Shown one piece after another: positions 29,191 to 39,879 of a DNA stretch of 64,000 nucleotides. How positions within the stretch are numbered: the stretch's first letter is position 1; every line of letters begins with the position of its first letter. The notes beneath the pieces are model-generated. The model was not told the origin of the DNA and searched no databases. It saw only the letters and a list, made by a program, of their open reading frames with translations. This DNA is from JAEUIG01 sp046349775 (GTDB taxonomy: Bacteria > Planctomycetota > Planctomycetia > Planctomycetales > Planctomycetaceae). Both the position numbers and the translations under genes were made by a program. The stretch lies in the NCBI GenBank assembly GCA_046349775.1, contig JAXMBS010000006.1:53516-117515 (forward strand), read 5' to 3'.

Positions 29191-29280
29191 CCAGCCCGTC
29201 CTCCGCCGTGGTGGAAGTCTCACGAACCGCTGGTATCCGATCGTATTGACGTTGTCGTTAAAGACGTCAGCCGCTGATCG

Positions 29281-29619
29281 TCACCAGTCCTTGCCTGCGG
29301 AGGGGTTGCAGCGGATGACGCCGGACGGCAGGCCGCGCGGCTCGTAGTAATCGTTCAGGCGGCTACTCCAGTGCCGACACCGCGTCGGTGCGGACCAATA
29401 CCATTGCCGCCTCCCAGTCCGGCGCCCGGCGATCCTGCGGCTCCTTCGACCACTCGGTGGAAAGGGCGAGGTCGACCCGAGGGTGTCGATCTCCTGCCGT
29501 GCTGCAGCGATACGCGCTGGCTGACGGAGCAATTGGGCGCGTGCGAGGCGTTCCGTGTCCGCACTGCCCAATTCTCGCAGCAGCTCGTTGAGCGCTGAAG
29601 CTGAGATGTCAATTCGCAC
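29281..29619 (-). CDS. Hypothetical small protein, possibly frameshifted
   Basis: A 112-codon frame from a GTG at 29619, 62 bases after the stop of the sugar kinase fusion and read in the same direction. The N-terminal part (MRIDISASALNELLREL, ARIAAARQEIDTLG) looks like real helical protein and faintly recalls the anti-sigma factor FlgM, but no flagellar context exists. After about residue 50 the frame turns Arg/Ser-rich, suggesting a shift. Reality is uncertain. Confidence 0.3.
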   Translation of the reverse strand: MRIDISASALNELLRELGSADTERLARAQLLRQPARIAAARQEIDTLGSTSPFPPSGRRSRRIAGRRTGRRQWYWSAPTRCRHWSSRLNDYYEPRGLPSGVIRCNPSAGKDW

Positions 29620-29681
29620 GGCTGGACCGAGCCGTCAGGATCGGTCCGGAAACACCGCTCGCCGTCGTGTGGAAATGTTCA

Positions 29682-31971
29682 TCAATTGACGAGCTCACTC
29701 ATGTCCTCGCGGCGGAGGCAGTCGGCTGCACGGCGGGCCCGGGCGCACTCGGCGATCCCAAACATCAAGACGCCTCGGACCGGGTACTCGATGTGATCGG
29801 GCGCTCGCGTGAAGTGGGGTTCCAGGACGGCCCACGCGTCGGCATCGTCGCGAAAGGCGGTGCGAACCTCGGCCGCCGTCATGGTCTGGGGTACTGCCGA
29901 CAGAATCTCGTAGATCCGGGCCGGTGGAATCCGCAACGTCTCGCAGGAAATGTCGCGCACGAACCGGATGAGCGGAGCGAACTGCGGGAATTCGCGACGA
30001 ACCCACTGGACTCCGACGAGATACGAGCCGACTCGGGCGTTGAACGCCTCCCGCGCGCCGCCGGCCTTTTTCGCCTGGACGAATGAATTGCAGACGACCA
30101 GCGCGTGAGTCTCAGGAAACGCCAACTGTTCCAGCAACTGGAACTCGTGGAACCCCACGTGATTGATCGTGCCTTTGCGGCCGTACTTCATCGCAGCATG
30201 GTCGGCGCTGCCGCCGCGTGTTCCGACAAACCACTCGCCCTCGCCGCAGAAATTGACGAACTGCTGCGGAGTGAGGTCAAGACCATGCAGGGCGAGCGCG
30301 GACTCTGCCGTTGCAACGACCAGCGCCGACGAGGAACTCAGCCCCGCGGCGACCGGAATATCGCCGCTGACGGCCAAGTCCATGCCTCGGAGTTGCAGGT
30401 CACGATGGGCCATCTGCAGCCGCAACAGCGCCGCCTCTAGATACAGGCTCCAGCTGCCGGCGGATTCACGCAGATGACGCACGAGTCCGCTGGACTGGAC
30501 AACGCTCATCCAGTCGTCCCAATGCAACTGGCTGACGAGACGGCCCAGCGACAGCGATACGTCCGGGAACGACTGCGGATCGACATTGCGGGCTTCGATG
30601 CGGTCATCAGACCGGGGGGCGACAGCCATGATCACTTCCTGCGTGACGGCCATCAGGTTGCAGCGCCCCCCTTGCCAGTCGATATGGCGTCCCATCAGGT
30701 TAATGCGCCCCGGCGAGCGCACCAGCAGCACCGGCCGTTCCGATCCGAAGTGCTGACGAAAGTTCAGCAGGACGCTCCGATACTGTGCGCACTTGCCGGC
30801 TGCCAGCCCGGGCACATCGCCGTAGTACTCGCGAAACGCGGCGAGCGTCGCGTCGGGAACGTCCCCCCGCTCAGGAAAAAGTTGCAGCCACTCGTCGATG
30901 GACTTCACGCGGGAATCTCCCAGCCGTTCCCGCAAATCGGCCAGGGACTGCCGCCGCTGCCCGTGAAAATAGTCCTCGATCCTCAGCAGCTCTTCGGGAT
31001 TGTTATAGGACATCACCTCCGCGTGATCGGCGGTCGCGACGTGCGTCACGCGGAATCTCGGTCCGTCGTCGCCTTCGGCGTTGAAGATCGCGCCAATTGC
31101 GTCGGTCAGGTACAACTCCCCCTGGGCATTGTCGGCCGTGAGCCGTTCGATGCCATAATCGATGGCGCGCTTGCGCACCAGATAGACGGATTCATTGCGG
31201 TACTCTGCATCTGCAGCGTCCGTGGGAGTGAATGCGTATCGGCGGAACGACAGGTCGATCGGCAATTGAAGCAGCCGGTCCTCAGTAGAATGCGATCGAT
31301 CACTCCGCCGGAACCATATTCCGTTCCCCGCCCCAGAACATGCTCGAGTGTGGCCTTGGAGCCGAGGTGCTGCTGCACGATGGCATCGAGGTCGGAGGCC
31401 GGCAACGAAGTGCCGTCCTGCTCGAGCCGACGCAGCAGTTCGACGCGCCGGCGCGCACACGGATGTCTGGCATTTCGACGATTGCCAATGGCCGCCCATC
31501 GGGGCTGAAGAGCACTCGGCCTGCGGACGATCCTCCCCACGTGGCGGGCGAGACCAGCAGCGTCATGTCGGCGTCGGATTCCTCGGCAGCGCGAATTAGC
31601 CGCGTCAGTGCCGCGTTGCTGATGATCTTGTCGCCGGCGACGATCAGAATTCGCGAGTCGGGATCGATTTCGGCCAGTGCCTGCAGTCCGCAACGAGCAG
31701 CATCGCCGGTGCCGCGGGCTTCCGGCTGGAATGCAAACACGGCATTCTGAAACTGCTTGCCGACGGTCTCCACCACCTGACCGGCCAGATCACCAACGAC
31801 GATTACATTGCGCACAACCCCGGCACGGTTATAGGCGTCCAAGGCGCGCTGAATGGCCGGCACTCCGCCAATTGTGAAGCACACCTTGTGGACGGTTTGA
31901 TTACGCATGCGCCGGCCTTTACCGGCGGCCAAAACAATCGAGTACAGCGGTTTGCAGGACGCGTCGCGCAT
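29682..31971 (-). CDS. Bifunctional sugar nucleotidyltransferase-GHMP sugar kinase, two frameshifts
   Basis: One gene of about 760 codons, broken twice. The N-terminal domain, from the ATG at 31971, is a GlmU-like nucleotidyltransferase: IVLAAGKGRRM, ARGTGDAARCGL, and ILIVAGDKII. It passes into a second frame (LEQDGTSLPASDLDAIV, EHVLGRGTEYGSG) and then, near 31290, into the long frame with TDAIGAIFNAEGDD. The C-terminal domain is a galactokinase-type GHMP kinase: RSPGRINLMGRHIDW, VAAGLSSSSALVVATAES and FVGTRGGSADHAAMK. Such fusions (compare fucokinase/GDP-fucose pyrophosphorylase) phosphorylate a free sugar and activate it to a nucleotide sugar. The sugar is unknown; a galactose- or GlcNAc-like substrate is a guess. 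Residues around both active sites look intact. Confidence 0.8.
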
Positions 31972-32354
31972 CAGATCATCATTGGTTTGGAAGCAATCTT
32001 GATGAGACCAACGTAGCAGTCGGCAGGACGAATTCGTAGCGCGGAGATTTCCGCTGTCCTATCGACGAGGATCGGTCCTCACAAATGCGACGGGTAGATG
32101 CGTCGGACGGGTTTGTCGGTTTTGATGCATTTTGGCAGTGTGGGGCCGGTGTCGGGACGACCAGGCGCAGGGGGCAAGCCGGCGAACCGCGCTGAAATAG
32201 CGCCGGCGGAATACGCTGACTTTCGCGGAGAATCATTGTTCGTGTCTCCGCCATTCGTCGCGGCAGCGCAAAATCGCTTGCGAGGCGTTTGACCGCGACT
32301 CCATAATGACAGCGCCTTGATGACGTTCGACGCTTGCAAGGAGGAAGCGGGCTC
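31972..32354. other. Divergent region, kinase fusion versus double-FHA gene
   Basis: About 380 bp. It contains one GC-rich inverted repeat near 32178-32208 (GCCGGCG...CGCCGGC) of unknown role. Both promoters should be here. Confidence 0.4.
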
Positions 32355-34028
32355 ATGTTGTCTCGCGTCGCTGGATTCGGAGAGCGTGACATGTCGGGTG
32401 CTCCCCCCGCTGCCGATGCTGAATCGCGCCGACGGCGCTCGCCGATGGAGGCGTTTGCGGCGGAGTGTGGACTGCGCGGTCCGCTGCGTTTCATGGCGGA
32501 GAATACGGAGACGGGGCAGTCGCAGACATTTGACGTTTTTGAGCCGTTCGTGCTGATCGGCCGTTCGCCGGGTTGCCATCTGCAGTTGTTGCATCCCGAA
32601 GTCTGTTTCCGGCATGCGTATTGTCAGGTGATCGAAGGGCGGTTATACGTCTTCGACCTCGACAGCCAAAACGGCACCGGCTGGGGCTCCGGTTTGCAGC
32701 ACGAAGGAGTGCTGACGCCGCAGTCACGCCTGCACATCGGGCCATTTGTGGTGCGCTTGTCGCGGGCGCCCGCGTTTACGCAAAGTCTGGAGGCGGCGAC
32801 CAACGACTGGGAACTCGAGAACGAGCCGCTGGAGAACGTGCGTCTGTGGTTTGAAAATGCCACCGGCCGCAGTTCCAACAGCGCTTTGCGCCCTCTGCGG
32901 CGACGGATCACAATTCTCGGAAGGAGTAACCGTTCCCATCTGAAGCTGTCGGACGCGAGCGTCTCGAAAGCGCACTGTGCGATCGTCAGGACGGGAATCG
33001 GGTTCTGGGTTGTAGACCTGTTGGGCCGCTCCGGTACGACGCTCAATGATCGATCCGTGCGTATGGCGCCGGTGGGCCCTGCGGACCGAATCGGCACCGG
33101 CCGCTTCCGCTTGCGGATCCGGGAAGTGGTCCAGGATCACCCCGAGAAGTCGGCCCAGGTTTACGATACGACCGAGGACTCGGCCGTCTTTCCAACATCG
33201 CCCCCGGCGATTTCGCGCGCCGGAGAAATGGGCGATCGATCATCACGTATTTATGAAGAGACGGCGCGAGTAGACCTGATTCAGGCCCAAAACCACCTGT
33301 CCGAGCACGCGCAGCGGCTCGGCCCAGACGCGATGGATGGGCATTCCGGTTCCTCGGATGCTCTGATCCTCGCGATGATGGAGCAGTTTTCCCATCTGCA
33401 GCGGCAATTGCTCACGCACACGCAGCAGCAGATGTCCATGCTGACGGAGATGTTTGCGACACTGCACAAGGCGCAAAACAACGCCGTGATGGAGCAACTG
33501 AGCCAGATCCAGGCTGTGACCGCAGAGCTGAACGCGCTGCGAGCAGAACGACTCGCGGTGGCGGGTCGCGAAGTTACGTCCACTCCCGAATTGTCTGCTC
33601 CAACTCCCCCGGTTCCCGAGCCGGAATTGTCGCCCAGTAATTTGGCGCCCGACTGGGTGGGAGGGGCTTCACGACTTGTCTCTGAGTCGCCTGCCTCGAC
33701 CAGCGATTCACCTGCAGATCAGATCGCTCCTGTTGCATCCGACATCGAAGCCGCCACAGATGAGTCCGACGTCGTGCTGGCGGAAACGGATTCAGTGTCG
33801 GAGAGAACTGCGGACGAACCGAGCATCTCCGACGAGTTCGAAGCCGCTGGCGGCGACGTCCGGTCGACGTCGAACACGAATCGTGACCAGGGTCGTGCAC
33901 GCGCTCACGTGGGAGTTGATGCTGGTACTCATGCTCGATTGACGATGCGGATCGGCGAACTCGAACGCGAACGCAACAGTCGCTGGAAAAGATTGATGCA
34001 GCTCGTTAGTGGCGGCAAAGAGGAATAA
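32355..34028 (+). CDS. Double-FHA coiled-coil protein
   Basis: 557 residues from the ATG at 32355, chosen because AAGGAGG lies about ten bases before it. FHA domain 1 spans about 63-137 (VLIGRSPGCHLQL, RHAYCQV, DSQNGTGW). FHA 2 spans about 165-256 (ILGRSNRSHLKLSD, SKAHCAI, GRSGTTLNDRSV). A Gln/Met-rich helical part follows (LLTHTQQQMSMLTEMFATL, NNAVMEQLSQIQAVTAEL), probably a coiled coil. An acidic, Pro/Ser/Glu-rich disordered region and a basic C-terminus complete it. It probably binds phosphothreonine partners and oligomerises. It has no enzymatic domain. It lies just upstream of the exopolysaccharide locus, but a 940-base gap separates them. Confidence 0.8.
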   Translation: MLSRVAGFGERDMSGAPPAADAESRRRRSPMEAFAAECGLRGPLRFMAENTETGQSQTFDVFEPFVLIGRSPGCHLQLLHPEVCFRHAYCQVIEGRLYVFDLDSQNGTGWGSGLQHEGVLTPQSRLHIGPFVVRLSRAPAFTQSLEAATNDWELENEPLENVRLWFENATGRSSNSALRPLRRRITILGRSNRSHLKLSDASVSKAHCAIVRTGIGFWVVDLLGRSGTTLNDRSVRMAPVGPADRIGTGRFRLRIREVVQDHPEKSAQVYDTTEDSAVFPTSPPAISRAGEMGDRSSRIYEETARVDLIQAQNHLSEHAQRLGPDAMDGHSGSSDALILAMMEQFSHLQRQLLTHTQQQMSMLTEMFATLHKAQNNAVMEQLSQIQAVTAELNALRAERLAVAGREVTSTPELSAPTPPVPEPELSPSNLAPDWVGGASRLVSESPASTSDSPADQIAPVASDIEAATDESDVVLAETDSVSERTADEPSISDEFEAAGGDVRSTSNTNRDQGRARAHVGVDAGTHARLTMRIGELERERNSRWKRLMQLVSGGKEE

Positions 34029-34050
34029 AGAGGAATAAAGAGGAATAAAG
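34021..34050. repeat. Three perfect 10-bp tandem units over the stop codon
   Basis: AGGAATAAAG is repeated three times without change. The TAA stop of the double-FHA gene is in the first unit, and in-frame or out-of-frame copies could act as back-up stops. Short, likely slippage-derived. Confidence 0.85.
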
Positions 34051-34966
34051 GTTCAATCGTCCGATGAAAGCGCGCACGAACCGATGAATGAAGCGAGATT
34101 CCTGCAGTCTGGCTTGTTGACTTAACGGCGCGCGGAGGCTAATTTCGGGCCGCAGCAGCCAACAGGGTTGCGGTGGCTGGAGTGAGCTGACAGTGAGCCG
34201 CCTATCGTCGTCCTAGAGGTATCGTCTGCCGTTGATGGGACGGCACAGTTGAGCAGATTGCCGAATGCGACTCGAGTTGTTAACATCGGCAAGCTGCGTT
34301 GACGGGCCAGTTCGTGGAGCGGGGATACAGACAGTCGATCGCGTGAAATAACGGCACGCACATGCGTGTGTGTCGCGAACACTGTCGCAGGATGCGGCGC
34401 CGATACGACCTCGAGACTTGTGTCTTTGAGGGGCAGGAACGGTTGCTTTGCCGCATGCCGGTTCGCTGAACGTCTTGCGGCCGATGCACCGGGACGAGTG
34501 CGCAGATCACCGAACAGCAAAGCGCCGGAGGTGCGGGTCGTGTGGGTTGACGGATCATGGTGTGAAGTGGTTGCGTCGAAACGCAGCGGTGGACTGAGGA
34601 GTGGAGCAAAATTGAACAGAAATTGTGTCATAAGACAGAGACTGATTGACAACGCCCTCAGTCGCAGTGAACATAACTTTCGTGCGCAGCGCAGCGCGTC
34701 GGATTGCGAAACGGCATTGTTTGTGACGAACAATACAGCGCCGAGTTCGGTGAATCTCGGGGCTCCGGCTGCGAGTACGTTGATCGGGCAAATGGGTGCA
34801 TAACCCACGGGGCGGAGCTGTGCGCCCTGCGAAACGGGGCTTTTGCAGGGGTCGATTGACCGGCAGGCGGCAATATGGATCGCTCGCAGGGCCTGGCGCG
34901 ACCTTGAATCGGATTGAAGAATGATGCTGACGCCGGCTGACGGCCGGGCTGTCAGGCTTGTGGACC
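34051..34966. other. Long non-coding leader before the exopolysaccharide locus
   Basis: About 915 bp without a supported gene. A 286-codon minus-strand frame spans it (34122-34982) but has no motif, unlike-protein composition, and overlaps the exosortase start. A stem with CCTGCGAAA and TTTTGCAGG (about 34827-34850) lies 120 bases before the exosortase gene. The region is a good place for regulation of the 30-kb locus, but no known riboswitch was recognised. Confidence 0.45.
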
Positions 34967-35962
34967 ATGCAGTCGCCCGCAAAAACTAACGCCGTGAGCG
35001 AGGATGTGAACGCTCCCAAGGACGCTCAATACCCCGCTGGCACCTGGTGGCTGGCTGGAATCGGGCTTTCCGCCCTGGTGGTGTTGTTTTTTGGCAACAG
35101 CCTTGTTGCACTGGCGCATCGCTGGGCTCACGAGCAGGATTACTCCCACGGCTTTCTGGTTGGGCCGTTTGCGGTGTACCTGCTCTGGCATCGTCGCGGT
35201 ATGGCAATCGTGGGGGTGGGGGGACGCTGGGCGGGAGTGCTGCTGATTTTGATGAGTGCGATGGTGCGGCTGGCGGCGGCGTACTATGCGTATCCGTCCG
35301 CAGATGTTGCCGCTCTGCTGCCATGCCTTGCCGGCGTGCTGTTGATGCTGGGGGGCTGGTCTCTGCTGAGATGGGCTTGGCCTGCAATCGCGTTCCTGGT
35401 GTTCATGATCCCGTTGCCCGGAGTGATCGCGGAGCGTATGGCCGGCCCGTTGCAACACATGGCGACCGTTTGCGGGACGTATCTGCTGCAAACGCTGGGA
35501 GTGCCAGCGGCGTCGGTTGGCAATGTGATCCATCTGTCCGAGGAACCGCCAATCATGGTGGTGGAAGCCTGCTCCGGGCTGCGGATGCTGGTTTGCTTCA
35601 TCGCGATCACTGTCGGAGCTGCGTTTGTGGTGGACTGGGGCGTGCTCGAGCGGCTGGTGATTGTTCTGAGCGGCATACCAATTGCTGTCGCCGTAAATGT
35701 CGCGCGGATCACCTCGACGGGGTTCGTGCAGGAGCACTTCGGGGCCGACATTGCGGAGCGGATCTTTCACGATTTTGCAGGCTGGCTGATGATGCCTTTG
35801 GCCTGCCTGCTCGTTGCGCTCGAGTTGTGGCTGCTGAATCGGACGTTCCCAGCGGATGAAAGCGGCCCCTTGACCTCCGTTTCAGTCGCAGGAAGTTCTG
35901 GGTCGCCTGGACGGTCGATCGTCATTCCCGGCGGCGATAAGCGGTCAGTCGCGTCGCGTTAG
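34967..35962 (+). CDS. xrt: Exosortase (PEP-CTERM processing membrane transpeptidase)
   Basis: Integral membrane cysteine protease/transpeptidase that processes PEP-CTERM proteins. The ATG at 34967 (331 residues) is preferred to the TTG at 34958. About eight hydrophobic segments are visible. The catalytic triad is present: Cys202 in VVEACSGLRML, Arg247 in VNVARITSTG, and His268 in IFHDFAGW. Family knowledge says these three are essential. EpsI-like and polysaccharide genes follow, the classic exosortase context. Subtype is not certain; planctomycetes often carry the XrtU type. Clean frame, 25 bases before the next gene, so it likely leads the operon. Confidence 0.92.
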   Translation: MQSPAKTNAVSEDVNAPKDAQYPAGTWWLAGIGLSALVVLFFGNSLVALAHRWAHEQDYSHGFLVGPFAVYLLWHRRGMAIVGVGGRWAGVLLILMSAMVRLAAAYYAYPSADVAALLPCLAGVLLMLGGWSLLRWAWPAIAFLVFMIPLPGVIAERMAGPLQHMATVCGTYLLQTLGVPAASVGNVIHLSEEPPIMVVEACSGLRMLVCFIAITVGAAFVVDWGVLERLVIVLSGIPIAVAVNVARITSTGFVQEHFGADIAERIFHDFAGWLMMPLACLLVALELWLLNRTFPADESGPLTSVSVAGSSGSPGRSIVIPGGDKRSVASR

Positions 35963-35987
35963 GAACTGTAATCAGGAAGCTACACGT

Positions 35988-38326
35988 TTGAACTTCTCCT
36001 TGCCAAACACACCGGCTTCTGCGCCTCACGTGCGACCGGAGTCGATTGTGCTCGGGCCAGGCACTGCTGTGCCTGTGCCATATTTTGATCCGCGCGGCGC
36101 GGAAGGGGAGCCGTCCGGAAACGTTCTGGGCGGCGTATTGCATGCGCTGCGCCGCCGCTGGTTCGCAATTGCGTTCTTCGGGCTGATCTCCGGCGCCGGC
36201 GCGGCGGCGGCGGCCTGGTATCTGCTCGAACGGCAGTATACGGCCGTAATCCGGCTGCACATTCCAGCGCGGGACGAGTCGCTGTTCATCGCCAACCAGG
36301 GGCAGACCGGCATCGACTACGATCTGAAGAAGCGTTCGGAAGTGCAGAATATCGCCGGCTTCTACGTGCTTGAGCGGGCGTGGACGCAGGACAGTAATGG
36401 CTTCTCAAAGTTCCAGGAGTTCCGCGAATTGCCACCGGAGGGTCATCTGGCTTATCTGAAGTCGTGCGTCACGGCGACGTTTCCGCAAAACGCCGACATC
36501 ATGGAATTGCGCGTACGCTGCAAAGAAAGCAAGGCCGCTGAACTGTTGGCGAAGGAGGTGACTCGGGTGTACTTGGATCTGCAGCAGAGGGAACTGCAGA
36601 CGAAGGAGGCCCTGGTTGCAAACCTCGAGAAGACCTACCTCGAATATAAGGACAAATACGCCGAACGTCAGAGGTTTTTGACCAGCCTCAAGGAGGGCGT
36701 TGCAAACGATGCCGACCAAAAACTGACGGCTGAAGAGAAGAAATATGAGCAGGACTATCTCTCGTACAGGCAACAGATCGAGCGACTGCAAAGCGATATT
36801 CTGGAGAACAAGTTAGAGCTCAACCGGCTCGAAGGTGCGGCCAACGTCGAACTGCCGCCGCTGGTGAGCGATGAAGAACTGCATGCGGCGTCAGAACTGG
36901 ATCCTCATCTCAAAGCAATGCGGCGATATCTGAAGACGCTGCAGGAGCAGGCTGCCAAGCTCCCTGAAGGCCTTTTCGGTCAGGGGCTGAGCACTGCCCA
37001 GAAGACAAATGAGCAGAAGCAGGAGAAGACTCGCGAACAGATTTCCGATCGGACCGAAGAACTTCGCAAGGAGCTCGAGTTGAAGAAGCAGGTTGTCAAG
37101 AAGACGCCAGAAGAAGTGCGGGCGAACCTTGCGGTGCTGGAAAAAATGTTGGCGGAGAAGGAGTCGGACCCGCCCAAGGCTCCGCCCCTCACTCGTGCCG
37201 CTGGTCGCTGGTGAGCGAGGTTCAGCGATTCACGGACATCGCCATGGCCGAGAACGATCTGGAGATCGCTGAAATCCAAGATGGATCGGGTTGAGAGCCA
37301 GCTGACCCACGCGGAACCGCGCAGGCCGAGGCATTTGCACGTTCAGATCAGATGGGGATTCGACCTGCCGACGGCGACAAAGACGGCAATGCTATCGCCT
37401 ACATGCAGGACGATGACGATCAACGCCGGAAGCTGCTGCAATCCGCGTTCTTCGGAGGGGCGGCGTTCGTCGTGGTTTCGGCCCCCTGATCGTGCTGCTG
37501 GACATGCGCCGGCGGCGGCTTAACGACGGCCGCTGGATGTCAGCGATCGACTGCAGATCAATGTCCTGGGGACGGTGCCGCTATTGCGTGACGGGACGGA
37601 GGCGTTTGCAAGGTATGCCCGTCTGGCGGAAGCGGTCGATGGTGTTGCCGCAACGTTGCTGTGCCGCACGTCTGGGGACGACCACCGCGTCGTGATGATC
37701 TCCAAGCGCACGGCCGGCGAAGGGAAACGACGTTGGCGGCAATCTGGCGACAAGCCTCGCGTCGGCCGGCCGCCGGACGCTGCTGGTGGACTTCGACCTG
37801 GGTGGCGACCGATGCTGCATCAGGTGTACCAGATACCGATCGGGCCGGGGCTTGGGAATTCGCTGTCGAGCCCGGACCTCAGCGATTACGCGGAATACCT
37901 GCAGGAAACGGGCACGGAAGGCTTGTGGCTCATACCGGCTGGAGCCAGCCGCCAACGGGCGATCGCCGAACTGGCGGATGCCCGCACGGGGAACTGTTCC
38001 AGGCGTTCAAAGAACATTTCGAGTTCATCATTGTGGACGGCCCGCCGGTGCTGCCGGTGGTCGACACGCGGCTGGTGCGCGGCACGCCGACGGCGTCGTG
38101 GATTTCGCTGCTGCTGCGGACGTCAGCGAGTTGCCGAAGGTGCGTTCCGCGTGCCAGTTGCTGCAGTCACAAAGTTCGAATTCTGGAGGAGTCGTGATCG
38201 GTGCCGGGCGACGTGTACTACGGAGAGCCGCCTGGTGAGCAGCATCGCTTGAGGCAATGCTGCGAGTTGGCGGGTATCGCCGGCGGCCGCCGGCGATGGA
38301 CTGAGCGTGTGATCTTGAACGGATGA
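35988..38326 (+). pseudogene. Wzc-like polysaccharide co-polymerase with BY-kinase, C-terminal half shattered
   Basis: Chain-length determinant with tyrosine autokinase. A TTG at 35988 has AGGAAG eight bases upstream. The first frame (408 codons to 37214) has a Wzz-type N-terminus, one membrane segment (WFAIAFFGLISGAGAAAAAW) and long charged coiled coils. From there the protein continues through many frame changes. VLGTVPLLRDG is near 37555-37590 and a split Walker A (TAGEGK, LAANL-like) near 37710-37750. Walker A' is LLVDFDL (37781-37800), and the DGPPVLPVVDTRLV segment (Walker B region) is near 38036. The last frame ends with a TGA overlapping the next start (ATGA at 38323-38326). About ten indels are needed, so it is either dead or poorly sequenced. 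It controls export/polymerisation of the glycan by family. Confidence 0.7.
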
Positions 38327-39849
38327 AGCGTATCGGTGCGACACCGCGTCGGAATTGCATTCTGTGCGGCATGCTTGCTCTCCCTGCTGTTGGTTCCGGC
38401 AGTGGCGAAGCAGTGTCGTGCGTACGGTCTGGTGACCATCCGGATCATCATCGCAAGCTGCATGCGCAGCCGGCGGGGCGCTGGCGGGCGGGATCGCCGC
38501 GTACATTGCAATCGTGCTGGTGGTGACGGTGCCGGCGCCAGACGCCGTCGCTGGTCACGGAATCGACTCATATGGGGCTGGCCGGTTCGTCGCTCGTGCT
38601 GTTGCTCATCGGCATCATTGACGATCTTGTCGGCCCTGCGCGGCCGTCAAAAGCTGGCCGGATAGTTGCTGTCAGCCGCCATCCTTATGGCGTTCGCCTG
38701 GCTTCATCAATCGCGTCGTGCTGTTCGGGATTCATCGATCTGGGGCTCCTGAATGTCCCGTTTACGTTGTTGTGGCTGCTCGGCGCGATCAATGCCGTCA
38801 ATCTGCTGATGAATCAACGGGTTGGCAGCGACGTTGGGAATCACCTCGGTGGCGGCGCTGGCCCTGATGTGCCAGATCGGAGGGCATCCGGCGGAGGCGA
38901 TCGCCGCAGCGGCGCGCTCGCGGGAAGCCTGCTGGGGTTCCTGCGGTACAATTTCCCGAAAGCCACCGTGTTTCCCTCGGTGACGCCGGGAGCATGCTGA
39001 TTGGTCTGCTGGATCGGTGCGCTATCGGTACAATCATCGCTCAAAGGCCCCGGCACCGTGCTCCTGGCCGCTCCGGTGTGCCTGATGGCTATCCCTTCTT
39101 CGATCTCGGGTGCTGCAATCGTCCGTCGGAAGCTGACGGGTCGCAGCATCTTCAGTACGGATCAGCGCACCTGCACCATTGCCTACGGACAGGTTCGGGG
39201 GCCTGACCGCCGTCGTCGTTGTCGGGATCGGCTGCTGCTCTCGGCAATCGCCGCGTTATCGAGCTTGTGGTGGAAGAACGAAAGCTTCGCCGCTGGTGAT
39301 GGCGGTATGCTCGTCCTGTTCTTCGTCTCGACCCGCATTTCGGCTATTCGGAATTGCGATTGCTGACAAGCGCGGTTGCAGTCATTGGCGGCGTCGATGG
39401 TCAGCGGACGACGCTCGAGTCGATTGCCGGTCGGGCGAAAGCCGCCGTCCGGCTGCGGTGACGCGAATGGAGCCTGCTGTGGGTCACATTGACAGAGGCC
39501 GCCGGCGACCTTTCGTTGCAGCGGATCGAATTGGACGTCAATGCACCTTCTTTGCGTGAGGGATATCACGCCAAGTGGGAAAATACGTCGCGGATCGCCG
39601 ACGATCGTTTGTGGCGGTTCGAGATGCCGCTGATGGCGGCTTGGGTGGGGCACATCCGGATCGCGGCGGAGCGGACGTCACGGGACGCCAGCGGCAATCT
39701 CGATCGAATGGCCAGACGCTGCTCGACGAACTGGAGGAGCGTCTGGCACACATGCTGCATGATGCGTCGAGGCCGACGGTCGCGCCGCTGGCGGCCGCGA
39801 TCACCCGCGCGGGCGAATCTGCTCCGACTCGTGCGGCCTCCGCGGGTGA
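38323..39849 (+). pseudogene. WecA/MraY-like polyprenyl-phosphate sugar-1-P transferase, many frameshifts
   Basis: Initiating enzyme that puts a HexNAc-1-phosphate on undecaprenyl phosphate. Piecing frames together gives LLVPAVAKQCRAYGLVD, then DHPDHHRKLHAQP (38429-38470), MGLAGSSLVLLLIGIIDDL (the DD motif, about 38572-38630), LWLLGAINAVNLL, and LGFLRYNFPKATVF with DAGSMLIGLL (38935-39010). SGAAIVRRKLTGRSIF and the HLHHCL motif (about 39169-39182) complete the membrane part; these are hallmarks of the WecA branch. A further soluble C-terminal part (LQRIELDVNAPSLREGYHAKW, 39511-39577) follows, as in planctomycete members. The end is uncertain. The start overlaps the previous stop by ATGA. Confidence 0.7.
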
Positions 39850-39879
39850 CTCTCAAACTGGCCGCGGAGCCGTACGACG

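Noticed and set aside
34646..34677. TTGACA followed by CATAAC as a promoter for the exosortase operon
   Set aside because: Spacing of 20 bases is too long and the -10 match is poor.
34122..34982. 286-codon minus-strand open frame before the exosortase
   Set aside because: No recognisable motif, composition unlike a protein, overlaps the exosortase start; typical of GC-rich chance frames.
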